Positions 46,388 to 57,228 are shown, numbered from the stretch's first letter. The stretch: DNA of 64,000 nucleotides from Pseudomonadota bacterium (GCA_029556915.1 JAKQIT010000165.1:58715-122714); one strand, 5' to 3'. Numbers and translations: made by a program. The notes: generated by a model not told the origin, from the sequence alone.

Positions 46388-47173
46388 ATGATTTATAACT
46401 TAAGCAGTTTAACCATTGCGCTAGAGCTTTTTGCTTGCATGATAGTGGCTTGTGAAATCGGCCACTGGCTGGGTAAGCGACTTAAAAAAGAGGTCGGTTT
46501 GGCGTATCAAGGGCAAATTGATTCTGTACAAAGTTCACTGTTGGGTATTTTGGCACTACTCATTGCGTTTACATTTTCTATAGCACTGCAACGTTTTGAG
46601 AGCCGCAACGATGCGGTTGTCGATGAAGCCAATGCGATTGGTACGGCTTTTTTGCGCACCCAATTATTACCCAAACAAGCGCAACCAGAAATACAACAAA
46701 CCATGCGCCAGTATGTGGATTTACGTGCGCGTGCAAGCCAACTTGCACTCAACAACGCTACAGAACGCGACCCATTGTTGCAACAAGCCACCATGACGCA
46801 AGATAAACTTTGGCAGCAAACCATGCAGCTTGTGCCTGCAAACGCCACACCCGTCACCTATGGCTTATTTATTCAGTCTCTCAACGAAATGATTGATTCT
46901 TTTGGCAGGCGCACGGCAGTGATTAGCCGCCACGTGCCAGAAGCGGTGCTTGGCTTACTGGCGATTGTATTTACCATGACCAGTTGGGTAATAGGTTTTA
47001 ACGCAGGCATTGCGCAACCTAGAGTTTCAAAAATCACTTATTTAAAGATTTTTTTGGTAGCGTTATTGGTATATGCAATTCTTGACCTTGACCACCCGCG
47101 ACAAGGCATGATTCAAGTTGACCAAACACCGCTGCTAGATTTACAGCGCAGTATTCATAATAAAACTGACTAG
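46388..47173 (+). CDS. DUF4239-like (bestrophin-like) membrane protein
   Basis: A 261-residue protein with two N-terminal helices (LTIALELFACMIVACEIGHW and SSLLGILALLIAFTFSIALQ) and two C-terminal ones (VLGLLAIVFTMTSWVIGF and YLKIFLVALLVYAILDLDHP). The motif LLALLIAFTFSIALQRFESR, then DAVVDEANAIGTAFLRTQLL, and the terminal DLDHPRQGMIQV are typical of the DUF4239 family. The function is unknown. The ATG at 46388 is preferred to a TTG three codons earlier. No good ribosome site is seen. Confidence 0.75.
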   Translation: MIYNLSSLTIALELFACMIVACEIGHWLGKRLKKEVGLAYQGQIDSVQSSLLGILALLIAFTFSIALQRFESRNDAVVDEANAIGTAFLRTQLLPKQAQPEIQQTMRQYVDLRARASQLALNNATERDPLLQQATMTQDKLWQQTMQLVPANATPVTYGLFIQSLNEMIDSFGRRTAVISRHVPEAVLGLLAIVFTMTSWVIGFNAGIAQPRVSKITYLKIFLVALLVYAILDLDHPRQGMIQVDQTPLLDLQRSIHNKTD

Positions 47174-47184
47174 CGTTTGTGTGG

Positions 47185-47844
47185 TTAATATTTCTTAGTA
47201 AGCGTCAGCGCAATATCTTGGCGTTTCATATCCAATCTATTCAATGCACTCATGCCAAGCAAAATAATCGGTGGTGAGCCGCCTTCCAGCACAGTCGCTT
47301 CAACTTGGTTTAAGGTCACCGCCCCAATTTTAAGGCTGGCAAGCGTTACTTTATAACCTGTCACCACGCCGTTTGCGGTGCTGGCTTGCATGGGTGTTCC
47401 GCTTTTGTAGTCAATTTTGGCAAACTTAGCGTCGCCACTATTCATTGCTACCATCGTTGCACCCGTATCTAATAAAAATTTAAAACTCGCACCGTTAATC
47501 GTGCAATCAGAAATATAGTGGCCTTGATGATCAGCATAAAGTGTGACGCTAGCAACACCATTAGATGCATTTGCACCTCCCATCGATGCCGCTTGCCCCA
47601 TACCAAGCTGCTGCGTTTTGCCTTCAACCTGCAATGTAGCTATTTGGCTGTTGGCGGCCAGCAATTTTACGCCATCCATCGTTTGTCCAACACTCAATGT
47701 TTTCGGCTTGCCACCGTTAATCGAAACCACCGCTTTATTACTAAACAATCCCACCACGTTCACTTGTGTTTCGGCATGCACCTGCATTGCCAAAAATGGG
47801 CAGATTAGTGCCAAAATATTTCTTATTATTTTGTAATTACTCAT
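47185..47844 (-). CDS. Retropepsin-like aspartic protease (clan AA)
   Basis: A 219-residue protein with a signal peptide (ILALICPFLAMQVHAETQ), a beta-rich segment at about 28-75 (VVSINGGKPKTLSVGQTMDG), and a single retropepsin domain from about 100, with the catalytic motif DTG at 126-128 in FKFLLDTGATMVAM. A second flap-like element ILLGMSALNRLDM lies at the C-terminus. It would act as a dimer in the periplasm. The ATG overlaps the end of the MFS gene by four bases, so the two are coupled. Confidence 0.85.
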   Translation of the reverse strand: MSNYKIIRNILALICPFLAMQVHAETQVNVVGLFSNKAVVSINGGKPKTLSVGQTMDGVKLLAANSQIATLQVEGKTQQLGMGQAASMGGANASNGVASVTLYADHQGHYISDCTINGASFKFLLDTGATMVAMNSGDAKFAKIDYKSGTPMQASTANGVVTGYKVTLASLKIGAVTLNQVEATVLEGGSPPIILLGMSALNRLDMKRQDIALTLTKKY

Positions 47845-49010
47845 CTAAACATTCCCTTAGTTTGGCTATCTGACGTGAGTTTTAACCCCAGATAAATGAC
47901 CAAAAACCCTATAAACGGAAAAACAGCAGCGAGGGCAAAAGTAGCTTGCCCACCTAGATATTGCAAGCCATAGCCGCCAGCTAAGCCGCCCACCGTGCCG
48001 CCCACGCCATAGGCTACGCTGTTGTAAATCGCTTGGCCTTTGGCTTGGTGTCGCCCGTTAAAATACTGCGTAATCACTTCCACCGAAGCGGCATGAAAGC
48101 TGCCAAAGGTAGCAGCATGCAATGTCTGTGCCAAAATAATCAGGAATAAACTATCTACCGCAGCACCAATTAAGCTAAAGCGAATAACCGCTAAAACCAA
48201 ACTCACTAGCAAAATTGTTTTTAAGCTAAACCGTGCCATGATTTTTGGCATGAGCATAAAAATGCCAATTTCACAGATAACCCCTACTGACCACAATAAA
48301 CCGATAGCGGTTTTGCTATAGCCGTGTTTTTCTAAATAAATGGAATAAAAGTTATATAGCACACCATGCGCGGTGACCATCAGCGCGCAGCCAATTAGCA
48401 AAGCAATCACATTAGGCTGCTTGACCACTTGCCAAATATTAAAGTGGTCATGCGCATGCGGGGCTATATTAGCCTCAGGTAATTTAAAAGTGAGCGCGAA
48501 TAACGTGATTTGCACGCCCAGCAAAAACCACAATAAGCTTTTGATGCCAAAAATATCGGTCATAAAGCCCAAAATAACGGCCGCCACAATAAAACCCAGC
48601 GAACCCCACATGCGAATGCGGCTGTAATGGCCGTTGGTGGTGGCTAAATGCGCCAAAGTGAGCGATTCGGATAACGGCAGTGTAGAACTGGTAAATAGAC
48701 TCAAGGCTGCCATCACCAAAAACAATACCCAAAAACCGTGCGCCCAAAACACCAAAACAAAACCGAGCAAGCCAAGTAAAGCAGTCAATTTAATCCACAC
48801 CACGCGTTTAGCAGTATGGTCTGCCAACCAGCCCCAAAAATTGGGCGCAAAAATGCGGCTGATTTGAAACAAAGACATTAAAATGCCAATGTCGGCTTCG
48901 GTCAGTTGCTCTGACTTTAAATACAGCCCCCAATAAGGCACAAAAGCGCCGACAAAAAAGTAGTATATAAAGTAAAAACGGGATAGATTAAAGTGCAGTT
49001 TATGGCTCAA
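47841..49010 (-). CDS. MFS transporter, HcaT/nucleoside-symporter type
   Basis: A 389-residue protein with 12 predicted helices. The start MSHKLHFNLSRFYFIYYFFV followed by GAFVPYWGLYLKSEQLTEAD, FQISRIFAPNFWGWLADHTA and SLTLAHLATTNGHYSRIRMW is the pattern of the HcaT (3-phenylpropionate) family. The substrate is not predictable. The retropepsin gene follows with a four-base overlap. Confidence 0.85.
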   Translation of the reverse strand: MSHKLHFNLSRFYFIYYFFVGAFVPYWGLYLKSEQLTEADIGILMSLFQISRIFAPNFWGWLADHTAKRVVWIKLTALLGLLGFVLVFWAHGFWVLFLVMAALSLFTSSTLPLSESLTLAHLATTNGHYSRIRMWGSLGFIVAAVILGFMTDIFGIKSLLWFLLGVQITLFALTFKLPEANIAPHAHDHFNIWQVVKQPNVIALLIGCALMVTAHGVLYNFYSIYLEKHGYSKTAIGLLWSVGVICEIGIFMLMPKIMARFSLKTILLVSLVLAVIRFSLIGAAVDSLFLIILAQTLHAATFGSFHAASVEVITQYFNGRHQAKGQAIYNSVAYGVGGTVGGLAGGYGLQYLGGQATFALAAVFPFIGFLVIYLGLKLTSDSQTKGMFR

Positions 49011-49062
49011 AATGGGTTTCTACTAGGTGAAAAGCTAAAATATTGATTGCTAGCACAATAAC

Positions 49063-49093
49063 AAAAAAAGTCGGCTTACGCCGACTTTTTTTA
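49063..49093. terminator. Intrinsic terminator between DUF465 gene and MFS gene
   Basis: The perfect arms AAAAAGTCGGC and GCCGACTTTTT with a TTAC loop, flanked by A and T runs. It ends the DUF465 transcript and could work in both directions. Confidence 0.9.
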
Positions 49094-49116
49094 ACGCGAT
49101 TTACGCTGACGAACGA

Positions 49117-49353
49117 TTACGAAACCAACATAGAATACAGTTGGTCTTTTAACTGCGCACGTTTTTTCTTTTGCTGTTCAAAATCCACGTCAGATACCGG
49201 CACGCCTGTATTTTCTAGGTGTTCAACTGCTTTAGTTGTTACATTATATTCATCAAACAACTTGGCAAAATGCGCACTGCTGGTTTTTAAACTGTGAATT
49301 TTCTCGCGATGTTCTGGAAATTCGTGGACTAAATCATGATGCTCAATACTCAT
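49117..49353 (-). CDS. DUF465 (YdcH-family) small protein
   Basis: A 78-residue protein, MSIEHHDLVHEFPEHREKIH, with a helical coiled-coil pattern (LDEYNVTTKAVEHLE-like segment FDEYNVTTKAVEHLENTGVP, VSDVDFEQQKKKRAQLKDQL) that covers the whole DUF465 family. The function is unknown. It is followed by a strong terminator. Confidence 0.88.
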   Translation of the reverse strand: MSIEHHDLVHEFPEHREKIHSLKTSSAHFAKLFDEYNVTTKAVEHLENTGVPVSDVDFEQQKKKRAQLKDQLYSMLVS

Positions 49354-49465
49354 AGGTTCTCCTAATTAAAAATTTGTTTTATGTGTGCTACGAATACGAC
49401 GAATCACACCACCATTATCAAACTTTTAAACAACAGAAACCATGACCTAAATCAACTTCCTACGT

Positions 49466-50560
49466 TTAAGCCAACTTTGGGGTTTTACATGCCACATCCG
49501 CATTTTGCGCGCGATGGCGCAAAGCGTGATCCATCAGCACCAAAGCTAGCATTGCCTCGACAATTGGCGTAGCGCGTATGCCCACGCACGGGTCGTGGCG
49601 GCCAGTAGTTTGCATCATCACCGCATTGCCATCTTTATCAATCGAGCGACGCTCTTGCGGAATGCTGGAAGTAGGCTTAAACGCCACATTGACGCTAATG
49701 GTTTGACCTGTTGAAATTCCACCTAAAATGCCGCCTGCGTGATTGCTCACAAAGCCTTCTGGCGTCATTTCATCGGAATGCACACTGCCGCGTTGCGCCA
49801 CACTGGCAAAACCATCGCCTATTTCTACGCCCTTCACCGCGTTAATGCTCATCATGGCATAGGCAATTTCCGCATCTAGCCTATCAAAAATCGGCTCACC
49901 TAAGCCTACAGGCACGCCTTCAGCCACTACGGTGAGTTTTGCGCCAACAGAATCGCGTTCAGTGCGGATATTATCTAAATACGCTTCAAGCTTTGGCATG
50001 ATTTCTAAATTAGGGGAAAACAATTTGTTTTCAAGGTCGTTTAGCGCATCCCAACTCACAAACGGAATTTCAATCTCGCCCAATTGGCTTAAAAACCCGC
50101 GAATTTGCACACCAAATTTTTCTTTTAGCCATTTTTTTGCAATTGCGCCCGCCGCTACGCGCACTGCTGTTTCTCGTGCGCTAGAACGTCCACCACCGCG
50201 ATAGTCGCGCACGCCGTATTTTTGTGTATAAGTGTAATCCGCATGGCCGGGGCGGAAGGTATTCATGATTTTGCTGTAATCTTGGCTGCGTTGGTCGGTA
50301 TTGCGAATGAGCAAACCAATGGGCGCACCTGTAGTTTTGCCTTCAAACACACCAGATAAAATTTCCACCGCGTCGGCCTCGCTGCGCTGCGTGACGTGGC
50401 GTGAAGTACCCGGTTTGCGGCGGTCTAAATCAATTTGCAAATCTTCAGCACTTAACGCTAAACCCGGTGGGCAACCATCCACCACGCCGCCAATAGCCGC
50501 GCCGTGCGACTCGCCAAACGAAGTGAAGGTAAAAAGTGTGCCTATGGTATTGCCCGACAT
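49466..50560 (-). CDS. aroC: Chorismate synthase AroC
   Basis: A 364-residue FMN-dependent enzyme that makes chorismate from EPSP. The family signatures are [59 protein letters not shown] with [20 protein letters not shown], and [15 protein letters not shown]. The start is the ATG of [20 protein letters not shown]; a TTG two codons earlier is less likely. It stands alone. Confidence 0.98.
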   Translation of the reverse strand: MSGNTIGTLFTFTSFGESHGAAIGGVVDGCPPGLALSAEDLQIDLDRRKPGTSRHVTQRSEADAVEILSGVFEGKTTGAPIGLLIRNTDQRSQDYSKIMNTFRPGHADYTYTQKYGVRDYRGGGRSSARETAVRVAAGAIAKKWLKEKFGVQIRGFLSQLGEIEIPFVSWDALNDLENKLFSPNLEIMPKLEAYLDNIRTERDSVGAKLTVVAEGVPVGLGEPIFDRLDAEIAYAMMSINAVKGVEIGDGFASVAQRGSVHSDEMTPEGFVSNHAGGILGGISTGQTISVNVAFKPTSSIPQERRSIDKDGNAVMMQTTGRHDPCVGIRATPIVEAMLALVLMDHALRHRAQNADVACKTPKLA

Positions 50561-50629
50561 AATCAATGCTCGCTCAGTAAAATTTCAATGAAATTAGCGC
50601 TATTTTAACTTAAACCAGCCCCAAACCAC

Positions 50630-51025
50630 CTAAAAATCTGGCAACGCTTTTTTCACCCAAACTTCTTTTACGTGTTCGTATTCATCATTTAGCGATTGCT
50701 CCCAAGGCAAACTTTTACTATTCTCTTCTAACTTTTTAACATTTAAACTTAAAAACAACGAAGGCAAACTAAATAGTATCGCCACCAGCATCCCGATAAT
50801 GCCCATTTTAATCACCAACATTACCCCCATAGCCAGCACCGCCAAACCACCCACCAAATACACCAACGCACCATACATATTCATGCGCGCCACTAGCTTA
50901 AAATCTGCCATCGCCTCGGCTGAGTTCATCGCTTGATGCTTTGACAAAAAAGACTGTAGCGCAGAGCGTGCTAAAAACATCATCACCAGCAAAATAATGT
51001 TAATAACAATGAAAATAATCAGCAT
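50630..51025 (-). CDS. Hypothetical three-helix membrane protein
   Basis: A 131-residue protein with helices at about 1-20 (MLIIFIVINIILLVMMFLAR), 50-70 (MYGALVYLVGGLAVLAMGVM) and 74-92, and a charged C-terminal tail of about 38 residues (NDEYEHVKEVWVKKAL). No family is recognised. Repeat copy F lies upstream of its start. Confidence 0.6.
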   Translation of the reverse strand: MLIIFIVINIILLVMMFLARSALQSFLSKHQAMNSAEAMADFKLVARMNMYGALVYLVGGLAVLAMGVMLVIKMGIIGMLVAILFSLPSLFLSLNVKKLEENSKSLPWEQSLNDEYEHVKEVWVKKALPDF

Positions 51026-51122
51026 GACTTACCCCTTTAATTTGTGGTGATTTTGCTCAGAATACTAACCAACGCAACCCTCTGCGTCAAACAAAAAAAA
51101 TGATTAAAAATAATAAAAAAAT

Positions 51123-51188
51123 CCCCGAGAGATTTTTGATGCCCTGCAAGCCGCATGGAATAAGGCTTACAGAGGAGTTTAAATGATG
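51123..51188 (-). repeat. 3'-UTR hairpin element, copy F
   Basis: On the minus strand it reads CATCATTTAAAC, arms CCTCTGTAAGCC and GGCTTGCAGGG, then ATCAAAAATCTCTCGGGGAT followed by a long T-run. AAAAATC/GATTTTT makes a perfect 7-bp stem around TCTCGGG, so the terminator half is intact. It is 299 bases after the gene ending at 51488, with a hairpin-rich stretch between. Confidence 0.8.
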
Positions 51189-51487
51189 TTTGCTAAAAAA
51201 TGAGTCAAAAATTGAAAATTTTTGACTCAACATTATGGGCTTAATAATCCCCCTTCTGACGCGCCGTGGGTTTTTAATTTGGCTTGGGAGATTTCGGCAG
51301 ACGCATGTTTGAACTCCGCAACAAGCCACGGTTTGTGTGGCTTGTTAGGGTGAGTTCGGCTGCCGCCTAAGCTAAATTAAAAATCGAGGATACAAGCGGT
51401 AGCGGGGTCGCCTTCTTTTTGGATACTTTTACTTGGCGAGGCAAGAAAAAGTATCTCGCTAAGGGGCGAAATTAGACGTTTCTTAAT
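51189..51487. other. Non-coding stretch with three strong hairpins, probably a decayed mobile or repeat element
   Basis: No credible gene. It contains TGAGTCAAAAATT and its exact complement with a 3-base loop (51201-51229); AACAAGCCAC and GTGGCTTGTT (51320-51346); and GATACTTTT...AAAAGTATC with an inner CTTG/CAAG stem (51422-51455). The last of these, with the surrounding GGGTCGCCTTCTTTTTGG, looks like a dispersed sequence I have seen near other accessory genes, but I cannot name it. Confidence 0.5.
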
Positions 51488-52000
51488 TTAACGACGTACA
51501 AAGGTATATCTAAGAGCGAAAAAAGCGATAGCCCAAAATATCAATAGTGGTAAAAATATAATCAGGTAATGCATATAAGCTGAGCCTCCAAAATAATACT
51601 CTCTATCTGGAACTAGCCCTACACTACCATCTTTATACCAAGAAGCATAATAAGCAAAAATCTCTCCATTCCAAGCGTCAAAGTAAAATGCTCCTGATGG
51701 TGGTTCACCTGCTAATCGAATCAAATCACTTGGAAAATTGGATTTATGATATTCGTATGGTACAGGGTCGCCGAATTTGTTATTTGCCCAATTATTAAAC
51801 TCTTCAGTTTTTGGTAAGCGCCCATGATTTTTATTAAAATCTATAACATACTGTTTGGCTTCTTTTAAATTTCCAACTACAGCACGCCTACTATGATGTT
51901 CAAAATTGAAGAAGAAGTGAATTACTCCTATAGTTAAAATTGCTAGAAATATAAACAGTGAAACCGTACCTAGTAAAAAAGTGCCGAAACGGCTTAACAT
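51488..52000 (-). CDS. Hypothetical membrane protein coupled to the large dehydrogenase gene
   Basis: A 170-residue protein with one N-terminal helix (FGTFLLGTVSLFIFLAILTI) and one C-terminal helix (YLIIFLPLLIFWAIAFFALR). A soluble part in between has AKQYVIDFNKNHGRLPKTEE and DPVPYEYHKSNFPSD, reminiscent of a type II secretion pseudopilin-like end. No family is recognised. Its ATG overlaps the dehydrogenase stop as TAATG, so it is translationally coupled. Confidence 0.65.
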   Translation of the reverse strand: MLSRFGTFLLGTVSLFIFLAILTIGVIHFFFNFEHHSRRAVVGNLKEAKQYVIDFNKNHGRLPKTEEFNNWANNKFGDPVPYEYHKSNFPSDLIRLAGEPPSGAFYFDAWNGEIFAYYASWYKDGSVGLVPDREYYFGGSAYMHYLIIFLPLLIFWAIAFFALRYTFVRR

Positions 52001-55000
52001 TACAACAACACCTTCTCAATCCCACCATTATTGGCCTTCGCCACATAATCCTGCATCCAATTCTCACCAAGAATATGCTTCGCCATCTCCACCACAATGT
52101 AATCGGCCTCAATGCCGGTATCATCTTTATAACGTGATAAACCTTGCAAACAACTTGGGCATGAAGTGAGAATTTTCACATTCTGCTCTGGTGCGCCTAC
52201 GGTTAAGCCCATTTTTGCCATACCGCTTTCAAGCTCTTCTTGCTTGCGGAACTTCACTTGTGTGGCAATATCTGGGCGGGCGGCTGCAAACGTGCCGCTT
52301 TCACCACAGCAACGGTCATTCAGCGCCACATCGGTGCCCATTAACTTATTAGTGACTTCTAACGGTTTATAGGTTTTCATCGGCGTGTGGCATGGGTCAT
52401 GGTACATATAACGCGTGCCGGTGACGCCTTGCAAGCGCATGTCTTTTTCCATTAAATATTCGTGAATATCCAATAATCTGCAACCGGGGAAAATCTTCTC
52501 AAATTCGTATTTTTGTAGTTGATCCATACACGTGCCGCAAGAGACGATGACGGTTTTAATATCTAAGTAGTTTAGCGTATTTGCCACGCGGTGGAACAGC
52601 ACGCGGTTATCAGCGGTAATCTCTTGACCTTTATCGTGATTGCCACTGGCAGTTTGTGGGTAGCCGCAACACAAATAACCCGGGGGCAACACCGTAATGG
52701 CGCCCACTTCATACAGCATGGCTTGGGTGGCTAAGCCCACGTTTGAGAATAAACGCTCTGAGCCACAACCAGGGAAGTAAAACACCGCTTCGGAATCATC
52801 GTTCACTTTTTGTGGGTTGCGAATCACTGGCACCATGTGGTCATCCTCTAAGCCCAGCAATGCGCGTGAGGTTTTAGATTGCATTTTTCTAGGCAAAGGC
52901 CGATTGATAAAATGAATCACCTGCGTCTTGATTTCCGGCTTGCCTACTGTTGCTGGCGGGGCTTTTTTATCTGCCAACAAACCAAACCGCTTGGCAAAGG
53001 TATATGCAAGGTTTTGTGCTTTATAACCCCAAGCAATCATGGTTGCACGCAGTAATTTAACGGTGGCTGGGTCTTTTGCGTTTAAAAACGCCATACCAGC
53101 CCAAGTGCCAGCGCTAAATTTCTTTTTACCTTGCTCACGCAAGAAATTGCGCATTTTGATAGAGACATCGCCGAAATCAATATCCACTGGGCAGGGTTTT
53201 TCACAGCGGTGGCACACAGTGCAGTGGTCAGCCACATCGTTAAAGTCATCAAAATGCTTGAGCGAAATACCGCGACGCGTTTGCTCTTCATACAAAAATG
53301 CTTCAATCAGTAATGAAGTGCCCAAAATTTTGTTACGCGGACTATAAAGCAAGTTAGCACGTGGCACGTGGGTGCTACACACGGGTTTACACTTACCACA
53401 ACGTAAGCAGTCAGAAATATCATCGGCAATCTCGCCAATGGCGGATTGCTCCATGATGATGGATTCTTGCTCTAGCAAGCCAAAGCTGGGCGTATAGGCA
53501 TTTTCTAAGCCAGAACCCATCATCAACTTACCTTTGTTAAAGTGTCCGTTAGGGTCCACTTTATTTTTGTATGTAGCGAAGGTATCAATCGTTGCTTGGT
53601 CTAAAAACTCCATTTTGGTAATGCCAATACCATGCTCACCAGAAATTACACCGTTTAAACTTCTGGCAAGCGCCATTACGCGCGCCACAGCGGCGTGCGC
53701 ATCTTGCATCATGCCATAATCATCAGAATTGACCGGAATATTGGTGTGCACGTTACCATCACCGGCGTGCATATGTAACGCGACAAACACTCGGCTTTTT
53801 AGCACTTGTTTGTGAATTTCATCACAGCGTTCGAGAATTTTCTGATACACACGTCCGGCAAAAATATCTTGAGTCGGCCGTTTTAATTCACGCTTCCAAG
53901 AAAGCCTTAAGTCATAAGACTGCACCGCACGAAAGATATTCTCGTATTGGCTATATGCTTTGCCAGCATCACCTAAAATATCTACCGGTGAATCCAAATG
54001 ATTCAGAATAAAACTCCAACGAGAGCGTAAATCGCTGATTAAATTAATAACCATCGCACGTTTGGTTTTAAGTAGTTGCACATCTTCGCTACCGTCTTCA
54101 TCTTTTTGCAGAGGCAAATCCCCCTGCAAGAAAGTTTGCAGCGCATCTAACAATTTAAGTTTATTGTTGATAGATAGCTCAATATTGATGCGCTCAATAC
54201 CGTCAGAATAATCACCTAAACGTGGCAGTGGAATCACCACGTCTTCGTTAATTTTAAAGGCATTGGTATGTTTGGCAATGGCCGCAGTGCGTGCACGATC
54301 TAGCCAAAATTTCTTACGTGCTTCACCTGAAACTGCAATAAAACCCTCACCGTTACGGGCGTTGCACATGCGCACCATTTCAGATGCCACTTTACCCACG
54401 GCATCTTCATCATCACTCGCAATATCAGCAATTAACACCATTTTGGGGCGTTGCTGGCGTGCAGCTTTGGTGGCATAACCCACTGCCTTGATATAACGCT
54501 CATCCATGTGTTCCAAGCCAGCCATAATCACGGCGGGCTCTTGCTTGGCCGTCGCATCTAAATAATCTTTGATTTCGACAATGGCGGGCACTGCGTGAGA
54601 AACATTGCCAAAAAATTCTAATGCCAACGTACGTACGTGTTTAGGCATACGGTGCAAAATAAACGTGGCGGAGGTAATTAAACCATCGCAACCTTCTTTT
54701 TGCACGCCAGGCAAGCCAGACAAGAATTTGTCTGTTACATCTTTACCTAAACCTACTTTTCTAAAGCTAGGGCCAGGAATTTCCAATATAGTTGGCTCGG
54801 CTAACAAAGTTTTCATGTCATCCGCAAGGCGGCTAACTTTGAAGCGCGCCATGGCGATGTCGTGAATTTTGCCTAAATTATGGTCAAGGCGTTCAACTTC
54901 CATCCACTCACCATCGGGCGTCACCATGCGCCATGCAGCTAAATTGTCTAAAGCAGTACCCCAAAGCACGGCTTTTTTACCACCAGCGTTCATGGCCACA

Positions 55001-55869
55001 TTACCGCCAATGCAGCAGGCATCCGCAGAGGTTGGGTCACAAGCGAACTCTAAGCCAGCATCACTTGCCGCCTCCATTGCACGGCGAGTCACCACGCCAG
55101 CACCACATTCTATGGTGGCAACTTGCCTTGCCACACCCGGCAAGGTACGCATTTGCACGCCAGAGTGCTGGTCTAGCTTTTCTGTATTAATGACTGCTGA
55201 AAGTGGCGTCAGCGGAATGGCTCCGCCGGTATAGCCAGTACCACCACCGCGGGGGATGATAGTAAGTCCTAACTCAATACAGGCTCTCACCAACGCGGCA
55301 ATTTCTTTTTCCGTATCCGGGTTAATTACCACGAACGGATACTCCACGCGCCAGTCTGTGGCATCTGTCACGTGTGAAACGCGCGCTAAGCCATCAAACT
55401 GAATATTATCTTTGCGTGTTAGCCTAGAGAGTTTGCTTAAAGACTTTTTGCGTAAGTCGTAAGTTTGGCGGAAATCTTCAGCAAATTTATCAACCGCAAC
55501 TCGCGCAGCGGCTACTAATTTTTGCACTTTATCATTACCGGCGCTGCGTTCATCAATGGCAGCGATGCGGTGATTAAGCGCATCAATTAAGGCTTGGCGA
55601 CGCTTAGGGTTATCCAACAAATCATCCTGCAAATACGGATTACGCGAAACCACCCAAATATCACCCAGCACTTCAAATAACATACGTGCAGAGCGGCCTG
55701 TTTTACGTTCAGCCCTAAGCGCATTTAATATTTGCCACATTTCCTCTCCAAGAAACCGAATCACGATTTCACGGTCTGAAAATGAGGTGTAGTTGTAAGG
55801 AATTTCACGCAGACGCGGTGCGGCGTGTGAATCGGCAAAAGGGGTGGTACTTGGAAGTGGTGCGTTCAT
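52000..55869 (-). CDS. ydiJ: Large FAD-binding and Fe-S oxidoreductase, YdiJ family
   Basis: A 1289-residue protein. The FAD-binding type 4 domain at about 190-370 has [20 protein letters not shown] and [20 protein letters not shown]; a FAD-oxidase C-terminal domain at about 450-790 has [15 protein letters not shown] and [17 protein letters not shown]. Two 4Fe-4S motifs follow ([11 protein letters not shown] near 820 and [14 protein letters not shown] near 890), then two CCG domains ([10 protein letters not shown] near 1066 and [16 protein letters not shown] near 1190). Relatives oxidise D-2-hydroxyacids (D-lactate, D-2-hydroxyglutarate) and pass electrons to quinone. The gene is divergent from hemJ and is translationally coupled to the small membrane protein downstream. 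Confidence 0.92.
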   Translation of the reverse strand: MNAPLPSTTPFADSHAAPRLREIPYNYTSFSDREIVIRFLGEEMWQILNALRAERKTGRSARMLFEVLGDIWVVSRNPYLQDDLLDNPKRRQALIDALNHRIAAIDERSAGNDKVQKLVAAARVAVDKFAEDFRQTYDLRKKSLSKLSRLTRKDNIQFDGLARVSHVTDATDWRVEYPFVVINPDTEKEIAALVRACIELGLTIIPRGGGTGYTGGAIPLTPLSAVINTEKLDQHSGVQMRTLPGVARQVATIECGAGVVTRRAMEAASDAGLEFACDPTSADACCIGGNVAMNAGGKKAVLWGTALDNLAAWRMVTPDGEWMEVERLDHNLGKIHDIAMARFKVSRLADDMKTLLAEPTILEIPGPSFRKVGLGKDVTDKFLSGLPGVQKEGCDGLITSATFILHRMPKHVRTLALEFFGNVSHAVPAIVEIKDYLDATAKQEPAVIMAGLEHMDERYIKAVGYATKAARQQRPKMVLIADIASDDEDAVGKVASEMVRMCNARNGEGFIAVSGEARKKFWLDRARTAAIAKHTNAFKINEDVVIPLPRLGDYSDGIERINIELSINNKLKLLDALQTFLQGDLPLQKDEDGSEDVQLLKTKRAMVINLISDLRSRWSFILNHLDSPVDILGDAGKAYSQYENIFRAVQSYDLRLSWKRELKRPTQDIFAGRVYQKILERCDEIHKQVLKSRVFVALHMHAGDGNVHTNIPVNSDDYGMMQDAHAAVARVMALARSLNGVISGEHGIGITKMEFLDQATIDTFATYKNKVDPNGHFNKGKLMMGSGLENAYTPSFGLLEQESIIMEQSAIGEIADDISDCLRCGKCKPVCSTHVPRANLLYSPRNKILGTSLLIEAFLYEEQTRRGISLKHFDDFNDVADHCTVCHRCEKPCPVDIDFGDVSIKMRNFLREQGKKKFSAGTWAGMAFLNAKDPATVKLLRATMIAWGYKAQNLAYTFAKRFGLLADKKAPPATVGKPEIKTQVIHFINRPLPRKMQSKTSRALLGLEDDHMVPVIRNPQKVNDDSEAVFYFPGCGSERLFSNVGLATQAMLYEVGAITVLPPGYLCCGYPQTASGNHDKGQEITADNRVLFHRVANTLNYLDIKTVIVSCGTCMDQLQKYEFEKIFPGCRLLDIHEYLMEKDMRLQGVTGTRYMYHDPCHTPMKTYKPLEVTNKLMGTDVALNDRCCGESGTFAAARPDIATQVKFRKQEELESGMAKMGLTVGAPEQNVKILTSCPSCLQGLSRYKDDTGIEADYIVVEMAKHILGENWMQDYVAKANNGGIEKVLL

Positions 55870-56045
55870 GTGCTCTTTTTTTGAAATTGCATCAATAATA
55901 AAGGCGCAATTATATCATGCCAATACTGAGTAAATAAGCGTATCCTTATTGTGGATATGTCGCCTACTAGCGTGTATTTTGGCAAGCAAAAAAAGTCATT
56001 GCATCGTACAATCAGCCCTGTTAATTGAAAATTAAGGTTAAAGTT

Positions 56046-56456
56046 ATGTTGTGGATTAAGGCATTGCACATTATTTTTGTTACCAGCTGGTTTGCTGGAC
56101 TATTTTATTTGCCGCGACTATTTGTTAACCATGCCATGGTAACCGATGCTGCCACAGCTGAACGGCTTGTTTTGATGGAGCAAAAGTTATTTCGTTTTAT
56201 GTTACCGCTGGCACTATTAGCACTGGCGTTTGGGCTCATACTTTGGCTACATTACGGCATTTCAGGCAATTGGATGCACCCTAAGTTGCTACTCGTGGCG
56301 GTACTGATTGGCTACCATTTTTATTGCGGCAAATTGCTCAATGACTTTAAACACAATAAAAACAAGCACAGCCATGTGTGGTATCGCTGGTTTAATGAAT
56401 TACCCGTGCTTGTATTGACTTTAGTCGTGATATTAGTCGTGGTTAAGCCTTTTTAA
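56046..56456 (+). CDS. hemJ: Protoporphyrinogen IX oxidase HemJ
   Basis: A 136-residue four-helix inner-membrane protein. MLWIKALHIIFVTSWFAGLF carries the conserved His, LPRLFVNHAM the second, and GNWMHPKLLLVAVLIGYHFY the essential Lys region; it ends NELPVLVLTLVVILVVVKPF. HemJ makes protoporphyrin IX in the last common step before haem. AAGG precedes ATG 56046. A longer frame adds only seven codons. Confidence 0.95.
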   Translation: MLWIKALHIIFVTSWFAGLFYLPRLFVNHAMVTDAATAERLVLMEQKLFRFMLPLALLALAFGLILWLHYGISGNWMHPKLLLVAVLIGYHFYCGKLLNDFKHNKNKHSHVWYRWFNELPVLVLTLVVILVVVKPF

Positions 56457-56478
56457 CACCTGTTTACAGTTCAGTTAA

Positions 56479-57228
56479 ATGGATATTTTCAACTCGCCGT
56501 GGCTCATTAAAATGCTAGAAAAATCTAGCAAATATCCACACGAGCGCATTCTCAACCTATTTAACATTTTAGATGACTGGCTTGAGTTACCTAACACCCA
56601 CATCCAGCTATCTGCAGCACCAGCAACCCACCATAACTTAACAAAATATTTAGCAGAACAAGCGCAGCAGCTCGGCGCATCGAACCCAAACATTTTGGCT
56701 GAGCATATTGCGCTAATTGCTTACAACGCGGCTATTCAGAAGACAAAAGAGCTCGACAGCAACCATTTAACCCACGCTAAAAAAGCGACGGAAGCCTTAA
56801 TATTGGCTCAAACACAAAAAGAGAAGCTGCAACTCAGCTTCACCAAGCCCGCCATTTATGGTTTAGCCGCGAGTTGCATTCTTGCACTTGGTATTGCTTT
56901 ATTTTGGCGGTCAATCCCCAATACATCACCCCCCATCTTGACAGAAAATAATATCGACACAGATGTTACCGCTACTTTCAATCAAGACAATAGCAAACTC
57001 ACAGCTAAAGATGCCGCCGACATGTATGCTAAATTTGAGCTAATGCGCAACGGCACTTGCCAGTTTCCAGAGGCGCTACAAATACCAGATAAACATAAAG
57101 CGGTTTATATTGAGAGTGTGGTGGGAGGAAAATTGCCCGCTGATTTAGCAGACTTAGCCATCGCCAACACTTATTTAGAAAAGGTACGCTGCAACTACAC
57201 CCCTATGCTAATGGCAAACTCAAAGTAA
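56479..57228 (+). CDS. Hypothetical protein with one membrane helix
   Basis: A 249-residue protein. An alpha-helical N-terminal part has LEKSSKYPHERILNLFNILD, a single helix is near 132-148 (YGLAASCILALGIALFW), and a C-terminal soluble part contains two Cys (GTCQFPEA and VRCNYTP) that could form a disulfide in the periplasm. No family is recognised. It follows hemJ by 22 bases and may be co-transcribed. Confidence 0.6.
   Translation: MDIFNSPWLIKMLEKSSKYPHERILNLFNILDDWLELPNTHIQLSAAPATHHNLTKYLAEQAQQLGASNPNILAEHIALIAYNAAIQKTKELDSNHLTHAKKATEALILAQTQKEKLQLSFTKPAIYGLAASCILALGIALFWRSIPNTSPPILTENNIDTDVTATFNQDNSKLTAKDAADMYAKFELMRNGTCQFPEALQIPDKHKAVYIESVVGGKLPADLADLAIANTYLEKVRCNYTPMLMANSK

Noticed and set aside
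51087-51329. An 80-codon minus-strand frame over repeat F
   Set aside because: It runs through the repeat hairpins and has no ribosome site; judged non-coding.
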